From JALOAT01 sp041687015 (lineage in GTDB: Bacteria; Pseudomonadota; Gammaproteobacteria; Thiohalomonadales; Thiohalomonadaceae): 64,000 nucleotides of DNA. The notes below the pieces were generated by a model, which was not told the DNA's origin, ran no database searches, and saw nothing but the letters and a program-made list of their open reading frames with translations. Positions 46,301 through 54,495 of this stretch are shown one piece after another. Position 1 is the first letter of the stretch; each line of letters starts with the position of its first letter. The position numbers and the translations under genes are program-made. The stretch lies in NCBI GenBank assembly GCA_041687015.1, contig JAWLCT010000010.1, forward strand, positions 1 to 64,000, in the 5' to 3' direction.

Positions 46301-47884
46301 TCACGGCCTGCGGCCGCGCAACGCCGACGGGCGTACACCCAGGGCCAACAAGGTCGCACCGTACACGAGGGCGCCGACCGCGATGAGGGTCGCGAGGCGC
46401 AAAGCGCGTTCCATGGCACCCATGGCCAGCCATTCGGCCAGGGAGCCGGTGAACGCGATCAGCAATGCAGCCATGGCCAAGTTGGCCAGCACCAGGCGCA
46501 GTGCGAACAACCCCCAGCCCGGCGCCGCCCGCCACACGCGATCAGCGCGCAGGCGCCGGAACAGCAGACCCGCATTCAGGTAGGCGGCCAACGACGTGGC
46601 CAGGGCCAGGCCCGCATGCAAGCCCGAGACGCCTTGCAAGCCCAGCGGCACGACCACCAACAGGTTGAAAGCCATGTTGAATGCCACGGCATAGATACCG
46701 AAGCGCACCGGTGTGCGGGTGTCCTGGCGGGCGTAGAAGCCCGGCGCGAGCACCTTGACCAGCATGAACGCCACCAGACCCAGGCTGAAGGTGATGAGAC
46801 TCAGGGTGGCCATGCGCGCGTCCTCGTCGGTGAACGCGCCGTAGTGGAACAGGCTCACCAGCATGGGACCGGCCAACAGTGCCAGACCCACGGTGGCGGG
46901 CACGCCGATGAGCAATACCCAGCGCACCGCCCAATCCAGGGTGCGGGCGAAGTCTTCCGGGGCTGCTTCCGCATGCTGGCGGGACAGGTTGGGGAGGATT
47001 ACGGTACCGAGGGCCACGCCGAACACGCCCAGTGGGAACTCCACCAGGCGATCGGAGTAATAGAGCCAGGACACGCTGCCGGTAACCAGGAAGGACGCGA
47101 TGATGGTGTCCACCAGCAGGTTCACCTGAGCCACCGACGAGCCGAAGATGGCCGGCAGCATCAGGTTGAGGATGCGCCGTACCCCCGGGTCGCGCCAGCC
47201 CCAGCGCGGGCGCGCCAACAGGCCGAGGCGTGCGACCGCGGGCAGTTGAAACAGCAACTGCAGCACGCCGGCAATGAACACACCCCAGGCCAGGGCCTTC
47301 ACCGGCGCGTCGAAATGAGGCGCCGCCAACAGAGCCGCAGCGATGAGACTGAGGTTCAGCCACACCGGGGTCAGGGCAGGGATAGCAAAGCGGCTGTAAC
47401 TGTTCAGCACGCCGCCCACCAGCGCCGTCAGGGAGATGAACAGGATGTACGGGAACGTGACCCGCAACAGCTCCGTGGTGAGCGCAAACTTCTCCCCATC
47501 ATCAATGAATCCGGGTGCGAACAGCATTACCAGCAGGGGGGCGCCGAGCATGCCGACGAGGCTCAGCAGGGTCAGCACGCCACCCAGGGTACCGGCCGCG
47601 TCGGCGATGAGGACGCGCACCTCCTCCACCGGGCGCTTGGCCTTGTATTCCGACAGCACGGGCACGAAGGCCTGCGAAAAGGCCCCCTCGGCGAACAGCC
47701 GGCGCATGAAGTTGGGGATCTTGAAGGCCACGAAAAAGGCGTCGGTGCCGAGGCCGGCGCCGAACACGCGCGCAATCACCACGTCCCGGATGAACCCGAG
47801 CACCCGGGAGATCATGGTCAGCCCGCCGACCGTAGCGGTGGAACGAAGAAGGCCCATCAAGGTTGCCGCGCTGGGAAAGCGCAC
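46301..47884 (-). CDS. murJ: Lipid II flippase MurJ
   Basis: The product has 527 residues with about 14 membrane helices. The conserved N-terminal part TMISRVLGFIRDVVIARVFG and RRLFAEGAFSQAFVPV identify MurJ (MviN). It flips lipid II across the inner membrane for wall synthesis. A second ATG ten codons in is possible. The gene begins just after the repeat and assembly join near 48 kb. Confidence 0.96.
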   Translation of the reverse strand: MRFPSAATLMGLLRSTATVGGLTMISRVLGFIRDVVIARVFGAGLGTDAFFVAFKIPNFMRRLFAEGAFSQAFVPVLSEYKAKRPVEEVRVLIADAAGTLGGVLTLLSLVGMLGAPLLVMLFAPGFIDDGEKFALTTELLRVTFPYILFISLTALVGGVLNSYSRFAIPALTPVWLNLSLIAAALLAAPHFDAPVKALAWGVFIAGVLQLLFQLPAVARLGLLARPRWGWRDPGVRRILNLMLPAIFGSSVAQVNLLVDTIIASFLVTGSVSWLYYSDRLVEFPLGVFGVALGTVILPNLSRQHAEAAPEDFARTLDWAVRWVLLIGVPATVGLALLAGPMLVSLFHYGAFTDEDARMATLSLITFSLGLVAFMLVKVLAPGFYARQDTRTPVRFGIYAVAFNMAFNLLVVVPLGLQGVSGLHAGLALATSLAAYLNAGLLFRRLRADRVWRAAPGWGLFALRLVLANLAMAALLIAFTGSLAEWLAMGAMERALRLATLIAVGALVYGATLLALGVRPSALRGRRP

Positions 47885-47912
47885 GATGATACGAAATCGG
47901 GAGGAAAAAGCC

Positions 47913-48053
47913 TAAACCACGGGGGACACGGGGAACACGGGGGAAGAAAAAGGATCTTCCTCTTGGTCCATGGGGGTCAGTTAGCGCGGCGTGACGCAAT
48001 GTCGCTGAAACGTCGGGTCACGCACATCCAAGACTTTCCCCGTGTTCCCCCCT
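47913..48053. repeat. Palindromic intergenic element, copy A
   Basis: The left arm at 47914-47943 (CCACGGGGGACACGGGGAAC and onwards) is answered by a right arm near 48036-48053 (TTTCCCCGTGTTCCCCC). The right end lacks the final CCCGTGGTT seen in copies B and C, perhaps because of the assembly join beside it. It lies between rpsT and murJ. The core is unlike the other copies. Confidence 0.6.
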
Positions 48054-48348
48054 ACGTCTCGAAAAGGAAAAGGCCGGTTGAACCGGCCTTTTTCTTTGGA
48101 ACGCGAAGCAGAGTGCCTTACATGGCGCGGATGCGCGAGTTCAGGCGGCNNNNNNNNNNNNNNNNNNNNNNNNNNNNNNNNNNNNNNNNNNNNNNNNNNN
48201 NNNNNNNNNNNNNNNNNNNNNNNNNNNNNNNNNNNNNNNNNNNNNNNNNCCTACGTCTCGAAAAGGAAAAGGCCGGTTGAACCGGCCTTTTTCTTTGGAA
48301 CGCGAAGCAGAGTGCCTTACATGGCGCGGATGCGCGAGTTCAGGCGGC
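48051..48348. other. Scaffold gap (100 N) with the same 99 bp on both sides
   Basis: Bases 48150-48249 are exactly 100 N. The 99 bases before it (48051-48149) and the 99 after it (48250-48348) are identical and contain the rpsT terminator and the last rpsT codons. This is what two overlapping contigs joined by a default-size gap look like. The true sequence probably has one copy and no gap, so the left copy is an artefact. Confidence 0.85.
48267..48291 (-). terminator. Rho-independent terminator of rpsT
   Basis: AAAAGGCCGGT (48267-48277) pairs with ACCGGCCTTTT (48281-48291), loop TGA, with T runs on both strands. It lies 25 bp after the rpsT stop. The same hairpin at 48068-48092 belongs to the duplicated copy next to the N run. 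Confidence 0.9.
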
Positions 48349-48577
48349 TCTTGTGCCGGGCGGCGGCATTCTTGTGGATCATGCCCTTGCCGGTCATCTT
48401 GTCGAGGACGGGCACGGCGGCCTTGTAGGCAGCCTCGGCCTGGGCCTTGTCACCGCCATCGATAGCCTTCACCACCTTCTTGACGAAGGTGCGGAGCATG
48501 GACATCTTGCTCGCGTTCTGCTGACGGCGCTTCTCGGCCTGGCGGGCGCGCTTCGCGGCTTGCGCAGTATTAGCCAA
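48317..48577 (-). CDS. rpsT: 30S ribosomal protein S20
   Basis: The product has 86 residues (MANTAQAAKRARQAEKRRQ, ending NSRIRAM), the normal length, basic and helical. It binds 16S rRNA early in 30S assembly. A single-gene unit with its own terminator, between murJ and proB. Confidence 0.97.
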   Translation of the reverse strand: MANTAQAAKRARQAEKRRQQNASKMSMLRTFVKKVVKAIDGGDKAQAEAAYKAAVPVLDKMTGKGMIHKNAAARHKSRLNSRIRAM

Positions 48578-48669
48578 GGTGAGTCTCCCTAAAAAAATTC
48601 GGTAGCACGGAAAGGCCGCATAGTGTGCGCATTCACCACCCCGATGTCAACGGCTTTGAAAAAAGCCAA

Positions 48670-48804
48670 TAACCACGGGGAAAGCGGGGAACACGGGGGA
48701 TGTCCAGTACCCCTCCATTCGGCTGGGCAGCAAAGCGCAATGCCGCTTTGAGGTACACGCGGCAAGACGCAATTTTTCTTCCCCCCCCGTGTTCCCCGTG
48801 GTTA
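48670..48804. repeat. Palindromic intergenic element, copy B
   Basis: The left arm TAACCACGGGGAAAGCGGGG... (48670-48700) and the right arm ...GTGTTCCCCGTGGTTA (about 48779-48804) are inverted copies, with about 78 bp of unrelated core. It fills the space between the proB stop and rpsT. Confidence 0.75.
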
Positions 48805-48814
48805 AGTCTTCTTC

Positions 48815-49936
48815 TTACAAAATCACCAGGTCGTCGCGGTGGATGAGTTCGGGTTCGCCGACGTAACCGAGGATTTCCATGATGCGGCCGCTGGGCTGGC
48901 CCATGATGCGGCGCACGTCGCCGGCGCCGTAGTTGATCAGGCCGCGAGCCACTTCCCGTCCGGACTCGTCCACACAGGCGACCATTTCGCCGCGCTGGAA
49001 GCCGCCTTCCACGCCCTTGACCCCTACCGGCAGCAGGCTGCGGCCCTGCTCGCGCAGTACGCGCACCGCACCGGCATCGATCACCAGTCGGCCTTTCATC
49101 TGCAGGTGCCCGGCAATCCACTGCTTGCGGGCGGCCTCCGGTTCGCGGTCGGGCAGTAATAGCGTGCCCACAGGCTCACCCGCGACGATGCGAGCCAGTA
49201 CATTCTCCATGCGCCCGGGGGCGATGATGGTGGCGGCACCGGAACGCGCGGCCAGGCGGGCCGCACGCAGCTTGGTGATCATGCCACCGCGCCCCAGGCT
49301 ACCGGCGCCACCGACCATGGCGTCCAGTCCCGTGTCGCTGGCACGGGCCTCGGGTATCAGTTTGGCGTCCGGGTTGTGGCGCGGATCCTTGTCGAACAGG
49401 CCGTCCTGATCCGTGAGTATCACCAGTAAATCGGCCTGCACCAGGTTGGCCACCAGGGCGCCCAGGGTATCGTTATCGCCGAAGCGGATCTCCTCGGTGA
49501 CCACGGTGTCGTTTTCGTTGATCACGGGTATCACGCCCAGGCCCACCAAAGTGCGCAGGGTGCTGCGCGCGTTCAGGTAGCGCCCGCGATTGGAGAGGTC
49601 GTCATGGGTAAGCAACACCTGGGCGGTGTGCCGGCCGTGGGACTGGAAGTTGCTCTCCCAGGTCTGCACCAGCCCCATCTGCCCCACAGCCGCGGCGGCC
49701 TGCAGTTCGTTGAGCGCTCCCGGGCGTTTTTTCCAGCCCAGCCGGGTCATGCCTTCCGCCACCGCGCCGGAGGAAACCAACACCAGTTCGGTGCCCCGCT
49801 CGCACAGGCGCGCCATCTGCGCCACCCATGCGGCGATGCTCTCCCGGTTGAGACCGCGCCCGTCATTGGTGAGAAGCGCACTACCGATTTTCACGACCCA
49901 GCGCTGGCTGTGGCCGAGCTGTTCACGGCTGCTCAT
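48815..49936 (-). CDS. proB: Glutamate 5-kinase (with PUA domain)
   Basis: The product has 373 residues. The amino-acid kinase domain starts WVVKIGSALLTNDG, with NENDTVVTEEIRFGDND and GRGGMITKLRAA. The C-terminal PUA domain (about 275-365) is complete. It is the first step of proline synthesis. The start overlaps the obgE stop as ATGA; proA is not adjacent. Confidence 0.96.
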   Translation of the reverse strand: MSSREQLGHSQRWVVKIGSALLTNDGRGLNRESIAAWVAQMARLCERGTELVLVSSGAVAEGMTRLGWKKRPGALNELQAAAAVGQMGLVQTWESNFQSHGRHTAQVLLTHDDLSNRGRYLNARSTLRTLVGLGVIPVINENDTVVTEEIRFGDNDTLGALVANLVQADLLVILTDQDGLFDKDPRHNPDAKLIPEARASDTGLDAMVGGAGSLGRGGMITKLRAARLAARSGAATIIAPGRMENVLARIVAGEPVGTLLLPDREPEAARKQWIAGHLQMKGRLVIDAGAVRVLREQGRSLLPVGVKGVEGGFQRGEMVACVDESGREVARGLINYGAGDVRRIMGQPSGRIMEILGYVGEPELIHRDDLVIL

Positions 49937-51003
49937 AGCGGTTGGTCTGGCAGTTCCTGCGATGGTTGCGATGCTTGCGACTCCGCTTCTTCGCGCCGGA
50001 TTTGTTCCAGGCGTTCCATGATGCGGTTGACCAGCAGCGACGTCCCCTCACGCGTGGCGGCGCTGATGCGGTACACCGGGCCTTCCCAGCCGAGCCGCTT
50101 GACGATGTCGTTACAGATATCATCGCGCATCTCGTCCGGGACGAGATCGATCTTGTTCAGCACCAGCCAACGTTCGCGAGCGGCCAGTTCCGGGCTGAAT
50201 TTCTCCAACTCGCGCGCAATGACGCGCACCGCATCCACCGGATCGGCATTGTCGGGCGGCTCGATATCCACCAGATGCAACAGCAATCGCGTGCGGGATA
50301 CGTGCTTGAGGAACTGGATGCCGAGACCGGCACCCTCTGCCGCCCCTTCGATGACGCCCGGGATGTCCGCGATCACGAAGCTGCGATGGGCATCCACGCT
50401 GACCACGCCCAGGTTGGGATACAGCGTGGTGAACGGGTAATCGGCGACCTTGGGCCGGGCGGCGGACACCGCCTGAATGAAGGTGGACTTGCCCGCATTG
50501 GGCAGGCCAAGCAGCCCCACGTCGGCCAACACCTTCAGTTCCAGGTGCAATTGTCGCTTCTCACCGGGCGTGCCGGGTTTAGACTGGCGCGGAGCGCGGT
50601 TGATACTGCTCTTGAAGCGGGTATTGCCGAGTCCGTGGAAACCACCCCGCGCCACCAGCAGTTCCTGCCCAGGCCGAACCAAATCGCCCAGGCGCTCGCC
50701 GGTGTCCTCGTCGAACACCTCGGTGCCGACGGGCACAGGAATGCGCAGGTCCGCCCCGGACTTCCCGGTACGGTTGGCACCCGCGCCGGCCTGACCGTGC
50801 TCGGCACGGAAGGCGCTGGTGTAGCGCAGATCGACCAGGGTGTTCAGTTCCGGATCGGCGACCAGGAAAACGCTGCCGCCGTCCCCACCGTCGCCACCGT
50901 CGGGACCGCCGAAGGGAATGAATTTCTCGCGCCGGAAGCTGACGCAGCCATTGCCGCCGTTGCCGGCCTCGACGCGGATATGCGCTTCGTCGACGAATTT
51001 CAT
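49933..51003 (-). CDS. obgE: GTPase Obg/CgtA
   Basis: The product has 356 residues. The glycine-rich Obg fold covers the first 158 residues (VEAGNGGNGCVSFRREKFIP). The GTPase domain has GLPNAGKSTF, DIPGVIEGAAEG and NKID. It acts in 50S assembly and stress control. It lies after rpmA but is separated from it by a strong terminator, so it needs its own promoter. Confidence 0.97.
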   Translation of the reverse strand: MKFVDEAHIRVEAGNGGNGCVSFRREKFIPFGGPDGGDGGDGGSVFLVADPELNTLVDLRYTSAFRAEHGQAGAGANRTGKSGADLRIPVPVGTEVFDEDTGERLGDLVRPGQELLVARGGFHGLGNTRFKSSINRAPRQSKPGTPGEKRQLHLELKVLADVGLLGLPNAGKSTFIQAVSAARPKVADYPFTTLYPNLGVVSVDAHRSFVIADIPGVIEGAAEGAGLGIQFLKHVSRTRLLLHLVDIEPPDNADPVDAVRVIARELEKFSPELAARERWLVLNKIDLVPDEMRDDICNDIVKRLGWEGPVYRISAATREGTSLLVNRIMERLEQIRREEAESQASQPSQELPDQPL

Positions 51004-51046
51004 GAGGGTAGTGTACCGGGCCCGGGATATTTCCGACGGCCCACAA

Positions 51047-51073
51047 GAAAAAAGCCCCGGCGAGCGGGGCTTT
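51047..51073 (-). terminator. Terminator of the rplU-rpmA operon
   Basis: On the minus strand, AAAGCCCCG (51073-51065) pairs with CGGGGCTTT (51059-51051) across a 5-base loop, followed by a run of T. It begins 25 bp after the rpmA stop. Confidence 0.88.
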
Positions 51074-51097
51074 CTCGCGACGGGATGTACGCGGCGC

Positions 51098-51355
51098 TTA
51101 TTCTGCCACCACGGACACGTACCGGCGCTGCTTGGGACCCTTCACCTCGAACACCACACGGCCGGAGACCTTCGCGAACAGGGTGTCATCGCTGCCGATG
51201 CCCACGCCGTTGCCCGGATGGAAAGCGGTGCCGCGCTGGCGGACCAGGATGTTGCCGGCCAGGACCTGTTCACCGCCGAAGCGCTTCACGCCCAGGCGCT
51301 TGGCAATGGAATCGCGGCCGTTACGGGTGCTACCACCCGCCTTTTTGTGTGCCAT
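51098..51355 (-). CDS. rpmA: 50S ribosomal protein L27
   Basis: The product has 85 residues, starting MAHKKAGGSTRNGRDS, which gives the N-terminal tail near the peptidyl transferase centre. There is no extra N-terminal leader of the kind cut in Firmicutes. It lies 14 bp after rplU. Confidence 0.98.
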   Translation of the reverse strand: MAHKKAGGSTRNGRDSIAKRLGVKRFGGEQVLAGNILVRQRGTAFHPGNGVGIGSDDTLFAKVSGRVVFEVKGPKQRRYVSVVAE

Positions 51356-51369
51356 GGCTGTTTACCCCT

Positions 51370-51684
51370 TTAGCCGGCCTTGATGCCGGTGATCTTCAGT
51401 TCCGTGTAATCCTGGCGGTGGCCAGCGCGCTTCATGTAGTGCTTGCGGCGACGGAACTTGAGGATGTGCACCTTCTCGCCGCGGCCATGAGCGGTCACGG
51501 TGGCGGTCACTTTGCCGCCGTCCACAAACGGAGCGCCAATCTTGATGTTGTCGCCGTCGGCGACCATCAGGACTTCGCTCAATTCGATATCGGCGCCCAC
51601 GTCCGCGGAGAGCTTCTCCACGCGCAACGTCTCGCCTTCAGAAATCCGGTACTGCTTGCCGCCAGTCTTGACTACCGCGTACAT
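51370..51684 (-). CDS. rplU: 50S ribosomal protein L21
   Basis: The product has 104 residues (MYAVVKTGGKQYRISEGE), normal length, with the C-terminal KFRRRKHYMKRAGHRQ motif. Operon partner of rpmA; divergent from ispB, as in E. coli and many relatives. Confidence 0.98.
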   Translation of the reverse strand: MYAVVKTGGKQYRISEGETLRVEKLSADVGADIELSEVLMVADGDNIKIGAPFVDGGKVTATVTAHGRGEKVHILKFRRRKHYMKRAGHRQDYTELKITGIKAG

Positions 51685-51773
51685 GGCGCCTTACTCCAAG
51701 AGGTCAGGTTCGAAAGACCGGCAATTCTAACGACCGAAAACCGGTAGGTCAAACAAACTTCACACCCCCGTTC

Positions 51774-51802
51774 TTGACACCCTCCCCCGTGCTCCCTAGC
51801 AT
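51774..51802 (+). promoter_or_regulatory. Sigma-70 promoter of ispB
   Basis: A perfect TTGACA (51774-51779), a 17-bp spacer and TAGCAT (51797-51802, 4 of 6 matches) lie 28 bp before the ispB ATG. A clear housekeeping promoter. Confidence 0.75.
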
Positions 51803-51830
51803 GCAGGGCCTTTCCCCTGTACACCCCACC

Positions 51831-52799
51831 ATGGATATTCAGACCGTTTACAAGCTCGTGGAGGCCGATCGTCAGGCGGTCGATCGCCTGATCCACGAAC
51901 GTCTGCAATCCGACGTCGTGCTGGTCAATCAAATCGGCCACTACATCGTCAACAGCGGCGGCAAACGTCTGCGTCCCGTGCTGGTGTTGCTATCGGCGGG
52001 CGCCTTCGGCCATACGGGCCCGGCGCGGCTCGAGCTGGCTGCCGTGGTCGAGTTCATTCACACGGCAACCCTGCTCCACGATGACGTCGTCGACGCGTCC
52101 GAAAAACGTCGCGGCCGTGACACCGCCAACGCGGTGTGGGGTAACCAGGCCAGCGTGCTGGTGGGCGACTATCTCTATTCGCGCGCCTTTCAGATGATGG
52201 TTTCGGTGGGCAGCATGCGCGTCATGGAGATTCTCTCGGAGGCGACGAACACCATCGCGGAAGGCGAAGTGAAGCAGTTGCTGAACGTGCACAACGCCGA
52301 TGTGACCGAGGAAGCCTACCTGGACGTGATCCATTGCAAGACCGCCAAGCTGTTCGAGGCCGCTGCGCAGATCGGGGCCGTGCTCGCCGGGCGTTCGCCT
52401 GCGGAAGAAGAAGCCATGGCCCGCTACGGCAAGCATCTGGGTGCTGCCTATCAACTGGTGGACGACGTGCTCGACTACAGCGCCACCAGTGAGGAGCTGG
52501 GCAAGAACGTGGGCGACGATCTTGCCGAGGGTAAGCCGACCTTGCCGCTCATCTATGTTCTGCAACACGGCAGCGAGGCGCAAAAGGATCTGGTTCGTCA
52601 GGCTATCGAGAACGGCGGCAAGGAATATATCGCTGCGATCACAGAAGCCATTGAAACCACCGGCGCCATCGCTTACACTTCGCGCGCTGCGCAAGGTGAG
52701 GCTGAAAAAGCCATCGCCGCTCTCGAAATCATTCCCGAATCGCCGCACAAACAGGCGCTGATTTCGCTAGCCAAATTCTCTGTTGCGCGTACGCACTAG
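51831..52799 (+). CDS. ispB: Octaprenyl (polyprenyl) diphosphate synthase
   Basis: The product has 322 residues (E. coli IspB 323). The two aspartate-rich motifs are LLHDDVVD and LVDDVLDY. It makes the side chain of ubiquinone. The ATG at 51831 is placed right after a good promoter, but no ribosome site is obvious. Followed by tRNA-Pro. Confidence 0.96.
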   Translation: MDIQTVYKLVEADRQAVDRLIHERLQSDVVLVNQIGHYIVNSGGKRLRPVLVLLSAGAFGHTGPARLELAAVVEFIHTATLLHDDVVDASEKRRGRDTANAVWGNQASVLVGDYLYSRAFQMMVSVGSMRVMEILSEATNTIAEGEVKQLLNVHNADVTEEAYLDVIHCKTAKLFEAAAQIGAVLAGRSPAEEEAMARYGKHLGAAYQLVDDVLDYSATSEELGKNVGDDLAEGKPTLPLIYVLQHGSEAQKDLVRQAIENGGKEYIAAITEAIETTGAIAYTSRAAQGEAEKAIAALEIIPESPHKQALISLAKFSVARTH

Positions 52800-52808
52800 T
52801 CGTTTTCG

Positions 52809-52885
52809 CGGGGTGTAGCTCAGCCTGGTAGAGCGCTATCTTCGGGAGGTAGAAGTCGCAGGTTCGAATCCTGTCACCCCGACCA
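52809..52885 (+). tRNA. tRNA-Pro (anticodon CGG)
   Basis: A 77-nt cloverleaf with encoded CCA. The acceptor CGGGGTG pairs with CACCCCG, the anticodon loop is TTCGGGA (anticodon CGG, reading CCG), and the T loop is TTCGAAT. It starts 9 bp after ispB and probably shares its transcript. Confidence 0.97.
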
Positions 52886-52895
52886 TTTTCCCGAT

Positions 52896-52925
52896 AAAAA
52901 AGCGGCCGAAAGGCCGCTTTTTTTT
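52896..52925 (+). terminator. Terminator after tRNA-Pro
   Basis: AAAAAAGCGGCC pairs with GGCCGCTTTTTT across a GAAA loop, followed by more T residues. It ends the ispB-tRNA-Pro unit. Confidence 0.92.
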
Positions 52926-53003
52926 CGTCCGCGCGCTGGTTGGTTTTTGCTGACTGCTGGACTATGGATTAGTTAAAGCGGCATCCGCCCGAGGGCCACC
53001 GCC

Positions 53004-53972
53004 ATGCGCCTCCTGGTCACCCTGCTCGCGCTCCTTTCCTTCGGCAGTATCGCAGGCGAACAGCGCGAGGCCCGTTATCCCGACAATCCGAACATGGCCG
53101 ATCAGGCGGTGTTCGTTTCCGACACCGGACTCACTCGCCTCGAATACGGCAACATGGAGCCGAGCTGGCACCAGCTGGAAGGCATGTTTCCGCTCGAACC
53201 CGTGGTTGTCGGCAACCTTGTGGTGGTCGGCAGTCCCGTGGGTGTTTTTGCCCTCGACGCCGGCAGCGGCGAAATCCTTTGGCACCTGCCGTCATCGCAA
53301 ACGCTGTACAGTCCCACGGTGATCGGCGCCACGGCCTACGTCGGAGGCGAAGACGGCAGCCTGCGCGCCCTGGATCTCGAGAGCGGACACGTACGCTGGC
53401 GCCGCGCACTGAACGGATGGGTGTTTTCACCGGCCGTCGTGGGCAAGCAACTTGTCACCGGAGGCGGGGCCGGGGTGTTGTGGGGGGTGTCCTCTGAAGA
53501 TGGCAATCCCCTGTGGCAGCGGGAAACCGGTGAGGAACTGGTGTTCCGCCCCATCGCCGGAGAAGAAGGCCCGGTGTACGTCAGCACGGTACAGGGCAAG
53601 GTGCTCGCCGTCTCCGCAGACACGGGCCGCATCGATTGGGAAACCACGCTCGATACCCCGACCACCACCACGGTGTATGAGGACCGCCTGTTGCTCGGCC
53701 AGTTCAGCGGCCTGGTGGCGGCCTACAACCGCTACACCGGCGTGAAGATCTGGGAATACCAGCTGAACGGTCCGACCACCATCCCGATCAAGATCCTCGA
53801 CGGCAAAGTAGTGGCGATCACCGAAGAAGGAGGCAGCGTGCTGCTCAATCCGGAAGACGGCCAGGTGATCGAGGAAATCGAGCACCAGGAAGAGCCCCCC
53901 GCGGCACCGGATCTCGACAACCCAGAGTTCCTGGCGTCGGGTCCGGCGGCGGGCTTGCGGCTGGTTCGCTAG
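53004..53972 (+). CDS. Periplasmic PQQ-like beta-propeller protein
   Basis: The product has 322 residues with a signal peptide (LLVTLLALLSFGSIAG). The rest is repeated blades with the PQQ pattern (VFALDAGSGEILWHL, LRALDLESGHVRWRR, AVSADTGRIDWETTL, AAYNRYTGVKIWEY). It resembles BamB, but the genes that surround bamB (hisS, der) are absent, so it is more likely a paralogue of unknown task. The reading frame ends in CTAG shared with the stop of ssb on the other strand. Confidence 0.85.
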   Translation: MRLLVTLLALLSFGSIAGEQREARYPDNPNMADQAVFVSDTGLTRLEYGNMEPSWHQLEGMFPLEPVVVGNLVVVGSPVGVFALDAGSGEILWHLPSSQTLYSPTVIGATAYVGGEDGSLRALDLESGHVRWRRALNGWVFSPAVVGKQLVTGGGAGVLWGVSSEDGNPLWQRETGEELVFRPIAGEEGPVYVSTVQGKVLAVSADTGRIDWETTLDTPTTTTVYEDRLLLGQFSGLVAAYNRYTGVKIWEYQLNGPTTIPIKILDGKVVAITEEGGSVLLNPEDGQVIEEIEHQEEPPAAPDLDNPEFLASGPAAGLRLVR

Positions 53973-54454
53973 AACGGGATATCGTCGTCAAAGTCATCGA
54001 ACCCACCGCGCGCCGGCGCGGGGGACGGCTTGCCCTGGTTCTGGGCAGGCGCTGCCGCCGGGGCGGAGCGCTGATCGTCGAAACTGGCACTGCTGCCACC
54101 GCCGCCGCCGCTGCCGCCGCGACCGCCCAGCATCTGCATGTCGCTCACCACGATTTCGGTGGTGTAGCGGTCCTGACCGTTCTTGTCCTGCCACTTGCGG
54201 GTGCGCAGCGAACCTTCCACATAGACCTGGGACCCCTTGCGCAGGTACTCGCCGGCGATTTCCGCCAGTTTGTTGAAGAACACCACGTTATGCCATTCCG
54301 TGCGTTCCTGGGCCTGGCCCGTCTGCTTGTCCTTCCACTGCTCGCTGGTGGCGATGGTCACATTCGCCACGGCGCCGCCACTCGGCATGTAACGCACCTC
54401 GGGATCCTTTCCGAGGTTGCCGACCAAAATCACCTTGTTTACGCCTCTTGCCAT
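53969..54454 (-). CDS. ssb: Single-stranded DNA-binding protein
   Basis: The product has 161 residues. The N-terminal OB fold (MARGVNKVILVGNLGKDPE, WHNVVFF) is followed by a glycine/alanine/proline-rich linker and the acidic tip DDIPF that recruits repair and replication proteins. It lies near uvrA as in many gammaproteobacteria. Its stop overlaps that of the PQQ-like gene. Confidence 0.97.
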   Translation of the reverse strand: MARGVNKVILVGNLGKDPEVRYMPSGGAVANVTIATSEQWKDKQTGQAQERTEWHNVVFFNKLAEIAGEYLRKGSQVYVEGSLRTRKWQDKNGQDRYTTEIVVSDMQMLGGRGGSGGGGGSSASFDDQRSAPAAAPAQNQGKPSPAPARGGFDDFDDDIPF

Positions 54455-54495
54455 CTCACGCTCTCCGCCATCTCGTCTGGTTTTCCCCGCGGCGG

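Noticed and set aside
48051..48149. A second partial rpsT with its own terminator
   Set aside because: It is an exact copy of 48250-48348 beside an N run, so an assembly duplicate.
53004..53972. Naming the PQQ-like gene bamB
   Set aside because: The blade pattern fits, but bamB normally lies between hisS and der and is larger; the context here is different.
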